From Bifidobacterium callimiconis (GTDB lineage Bacteria > Actinomycetota > Actinomycetes > Actinomycetales > Bifidobacteriaceae), in NCBI RefSeq assembly GCF_003952005.1, contig NZ_QXGJ01000001.1, positions 310,001 through 374,000 on the forward strand: a stretch of 64,000 nucleotides of DNA. Reading direction: 5' to 3'. Of the stretch, positions 61,263 to 64,000 are shown one piece after another; position 1 is the first letter of the stretch; every line of letters begins with the position of its first letter. A program made the translations under genes and the position numbers. The notes under the pieces are model-generated. The model did no database searches and was not told the origin of the DNA. It saw only the letters and a list, made by a program, of their open reading frames with translations.

Positions 61263-64000
61263 TCATGCCTTGGCTGGCTTGGCCGCGGCGCCGGACGACT
61301 GTGGACGGTGGCGCCACGACAGGTCATCGAGCAGCTGGTTCGTCCAGTCGAGCACGCCCTGTGAATCCATGGGCCCCGATCCCATGGAGCCTTGGAACGG
61401 CGTCTGGATCAGGTACTGGTGGGTGAGCGGACGGTACTGCAGGCCCTTGTAGATGCGGGCCATGCGCATCGCCACGGACTCGAGCGGATCGATCCTGCCG
61501 ACGCGCACGTTGCGCCCCTGGGTCACGATCTCCTCGAGTCCCATCGCGCGGGCGCGGGCGCGCAGTCGGGCCACGGCGAAGAGCGTGTCGAGCTGGGCGG
61601 GCGGCGTGCCGTACCGGTCGGTGAGTTCCTCGCGCAGCTCGCGGAAGTCGTTCTCATCGCGTGCGGCGGCCATCTTGCGGTAGGCCTCGAGCCTGAGCTT
61701 GTCGGAGTCGATGTACGTCTCGGGGATCGATGCGTCCACCGGTAGGTCGATGGTCACGGACACCGGTTCCTTGCGGTCGGGCTCCTTGTACTCCTCCACG
61801 GCTTCGGAGACCATGCGCACGTAGAGGTCGAATCCCACGCCCTCGATGTGGCCGGACTGTTCGCCGCCGAGCAGGTTGCCGGTGCCGCGCAGTTCGAGAT
61901 CCTTCATCGCCACGTCATAGCCGGAACCGAGCGCCGTGTTCTGCGCGATGGTGGCCAGACGGTCGTGTGCGGTCTGCGTCATCGTCTTGGACGGGTCGTA
62001 CAGGAAGTACGCGTAGGCGCGTTCCCGGCCTCGTCCCACGCGGCCGCGCAGCTGGTGCAGCTGGGAGAGGCCGAACCGGTCGGCGTGGTCCACGATCAGC
62101 GTGTTCGCGTTGGAGATGTCGAGTCCGGTTTCGATGATCGTGGTGCACAGCAGCACGTCGATGTCGCGATGCCAGAAGTCGCGGATGACCGCGTCGAGCT
62201 GTTTCTCGCCCATCTTGCCGTGTGCGATGCCGATGTTCGCTTCGGGGACGAGCTCCTTGATGTGTGCGGCGAGCCGGTCGATGCCGTCCACGCGATTGTG
62301 CACGTAGAACACCTGTCCGCCGCGCAGCAGTTCGCGTCGGATGGCGGCGGTGACCTGCGCGTCCTCGTAGGCGCCCACGTAGGTGAGCACCGGCAGACGG
62401 TCCTCGGGGGGCGTGGCGAGCGTGGACATCTCGCGGATGCCGGTGATCGCCATCTCCAGCGTGCGCGGGATCGGCGTGGCCGACAGACTCAGCACGTCCA
62501 CGTTGGTGCGCAGCGCCTTGAGCGCCTCCTTGTGTTCCACGCCGAAGCGCTGCTCCTCGTCGATGATGACGAGTCCGAGGTCCTTGAACCGGATCTTGGG
62601 GCTGAGCAGCTTGTGCGTGCCGATCACCACGTCCACGGTGCCGTCGGCCAGTCCCTCGGTGGTTTCCTTGAGCTGTTTGGCGGTCTGGAAGCGGCTCATG
62701 GCGGCCACGTTCACCGGAAAGCCCTCGAACCGTTCGGTGAAGGTCTCGTAGTGCTGCTGCACGAGCAGCGTGGTGGGTACGAGCACGGCCACCTGCTTGG
62801 AGTCCTGCACAGCCTTGAACGCGGCGCGCAGGGCGATCTCGGTCTTGCCGAAGCCCACGTCGCCGCAGATCAGGCGGTCCATGGGAACGGGCTTCTCCAT
62901 GTCGGCCTTCACCTCGTCGATGGTGGTGAGCTGGTCGGCGGTCTCTTGGTACGGGAAGGCGTCCTCGAGCTCCTTCTGCCACGGGGTGTCGGGGCTGAAT
63001 GCGAATCCCTTGGCATGCTGGCGTGCCGAGTAGAGCTTCACCAGGTCCTGGGCGATGCGCTTGACGTGCTTGCGGGCCTTCTCCTTGGTGGCGGCCCAGT
63101 CGGATCCGCCGAGCTTGTTGAGCTTGGGCACGTCGGCGCCCACGTACTTGCTGACCTTGTCGAGCTGGTCGGTGGGGATGAACAGCCGGTCCGGCGGGGC
63201 GCCCCTCTTGCTCGGCGCATACTCCACGACCAAGTACTCGCGCTGGGAGCGTGTTCTGCCGGAGCCGATCGTACGCTGTCGCATCTCGATGAACCGGCCG
63301 ATGCCGTGCTGGTCGTGCACCACGTAGTCGCCGGGCTTGAGCTCCATGAGGTCGATGGCCTTGCGGCGGCGCTTGGGGGTCTTGGCCTGCGCGGCCACGC
63401 CGGACTTGCCGGTCAGGTCGCGTTCGGTGAGCAGCGCCAGGCCGGCGGCCTCGTCGACGAATCCGTCGACCGCGCAGGACGGCACGTAGTCGACGCTGGC
63501 AATGCCGGCCATGTCGAGCGCGCGGCGCAGGCGGGACAGCGTGCCCTTCGCCGCGGCGGTGACCGTGACGGCCATGCCACGTTCCAGCAATCCCTCCACG
63601 CCGGCCGTGGCCCGGGATTCCACGCCGCGGTATTCGTCGGGGGCCTCGGCGGCGAGCTGCACGTGGCCGTCGCGGGAGTCGTCCACCGTGAAGTCGGTGA
63701 GCTGCCAGACCCGCCGGTCGGAGACGATCAGCGAGCGCACGGCGTCGTCGTAGTCGATGAAGCTGGCCTCGTCGAAGCTGATCGGAGCGCCGGACCCGTT
63801 GCCGGATGCGGCCACGTGCCAGCTGGCGGCGAGGAATTCGTCGGCGGTCTTGTTGAGGTCCTCGCTGGCTCGGCGCAGTCGTTCCGGATCGCACAGCATG
63901 ATGACCGAGTGGGACGGCAGCAGCGATGCGACGGGGGTCAGATCGTCCACAAGCGCCGGCAGTAGCGATTCCATGCCTTCGACGGGGATGGCTTGGGCGA
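61263..64000 (-). CDS. mfd: Transcription-repair coupling factor Mfd, N-terminus cut by window end
   Basis: At least 911 residues are seen; the frame is open to the last base, so about 280 residues lie outside. Mfd removes stalled RNA polymerase and recruits UvrA. Seen: the UvrB-homology end, the CarD-like RNA-polymerase-interaction domain (LKPGDYVVHDQHGIGRFIEM), translocase Walker A (LICGDVGFGKTEIALRAAF), DEEQ box (LVIIDEEQRFGVEHKEAL), SATPIPRTLEMAITGIREM, and DIVDHADRFGLSQLHQLRGRVGR-type motifs (TLIVDHADRFGLSQL). The C-terminal TRCF domain is complete. The pabB start lies 17 bases after the stop, so mfd-pabB-pabC may be one transcript. Confidence 0.96.
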   Translation of the reverse strand, partial: AQAIPVEGMESLLPALVDDLTPVASLLPSHSVIMLCDPERLRRASEDLNKTADEFLAASWHVAASGNGSGAPISFDEASFIDYDDAVRSLIVSDRRVWQLTDFTVDDSRDGHVQLAAEAPDEYRGVESRATAGVEGLLERGMAVTVTAAAKGTLSRLRRALDMAGIASVDYVPSCAVDGFVDEAAGLALLTERDLTGKSGVAAQAKTPKRRRKAIDLMELKPGDYVVHDQHGIGRFIEMRQRTIGSGRTRSQREYLVVEYAPSKRGAPPDRLFIPTDQLDKVSKYVGADVPKLNKLGGSDWAATKEKARKHVKRIAQDLVKLYSARQHAKGFAFSPDTPWQKELEDAFPYQETADQLTTIDEVKADMEKPVPMDRLICGDVGFGKTEIALRAAFKAVQDSKQVAVLVPTTLLVQQHYETFTERFEGFPVNVAAMSRFQTAKQLKETTEGLADGTVDVVIGTHKLLSPKIRFKDLGLVIIDEEQRFGVEHKEALKALRTNVDVLSLSATPIPRTLEMAITGIREMSTLATPPEDRLPVLTYVGAYEDAQVTAAIRRELLRGGQVFYVHNRVDGIDRLAAHIKELVPEANIGIAHGKMGEKQLDAVIRDFWHRDIDVLLCTTIIETGLDISNANTLIVDHADRFGLSQLHQLRGRVGRGRERAYAYFLYDPSKTMTQTAHDRLATIAQNTALGSGYDVAMKDLELRGTGNLLGGEQSGHIEGVGFDLYVRMVSEAVEEYKEPDRKEPVSVTIDLPVDASIPETYIDSDKLRLEAYRKMAAARDENDFRELREELTDRYGTPPAQLDTLFAVARLRARARAMGLEEIVTQGRNVRVGRIDPLESVAMRMARIYKGLQYRPLTHQYLIQTPFQGSMGSGPMDSQGVLDWTNQLLDDLSWRHRPQSSGAAAKPAKA

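Noticed and set aside
61848..63965. 705-residue open frame opposite mfd
   Set aside because: Antisense shadow of mfd in GC-rich sequence; composition unlike a real protein.

Overview
The window looks like a chromosomal segment of a high-GC actinomycete, most likely a Bifidobacterium. Seen in the sequence: two WhiB proteins, a CarD regulator, an ANTAR response regulator, a four-S1-domain ribosomal protein S1, DUF501 and DUF5719 proteins, and an L-lactate dehydrogenase that resembles the first Ldh paralogue of B. longum. Many genes start with ATGA-type overlaps and most are GC-rich. The species cannot be fixed from the sequence alone.

Layout. 1-2.3 kb is a small AT-richer accessory patch: a frameshifted gene entering from outside, an orphan lipoprotein, a gene remnant and a nuclease-like hypothetical. 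2.6-13.2 kb is a mixed metabolic stretch: YbaK-like deacylase, SDR, PhzF, a TetR/MFS efflux pair, GNAT, DUF1304, L-lactate dehydrogenase, DJ-1/PfpI and a LysR/aspartase divergent pair. 13.2-25.3 kb is a conserved actinobacterial core block (nif3-polA-pdtaR, tRNA-Leu(CAA), pyk, terC, uvrB, coaE, rpsA); its order recalls the pykA-pdtaR-polA-rpsA-coaE-uvrB region of Mycobacterium. 25.4-29.5 kb holds a metal ABC transporter whose binding lipoprotein is split from its ATPase and permease by folD, with a Fur/Zur-like palindrome before the ATPase gene. 29.6-37.4 kb carries carD-ispF, glgB, an OmpR-type two-component system, a ComF-like protein, an HAD protein and a degenerate zincin.

37.5-49.8 kb is an envelope and regulation block: DUF5719 and a giant membrane glycosyltransferase overlap each other downstream of whiB2, two LCP ligases and an FtsK/SpoIIIE ATPase follow on the other strand, then whiB1, which converges with a PdtaS-like kinase across a long shared hairpin. 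PdtaS is the expected partner of PdtaR, which lies about 31 kb away. 49.9-64 kb holds hemolysin III, greA, FKBP, a membrane protein, tRNA-Leu(UAA), the ppx-DUF501-ftsB-eno block, a MarR/MFS pair, and an mfd-pabB-pabC run; mfd is cut by the window end.

No insertion sequence, prophage, CRISPR array, rRNA or replication origin was seen. The best leads for something new are the accessory patch at the left edge, the orphan FtsK/SpoIIIE ATPase beside the LCP genes, the short-armed tRNA-Leu(CAA), and several clear palindromic operators. Gene families were recognised by eye; no database search was run.
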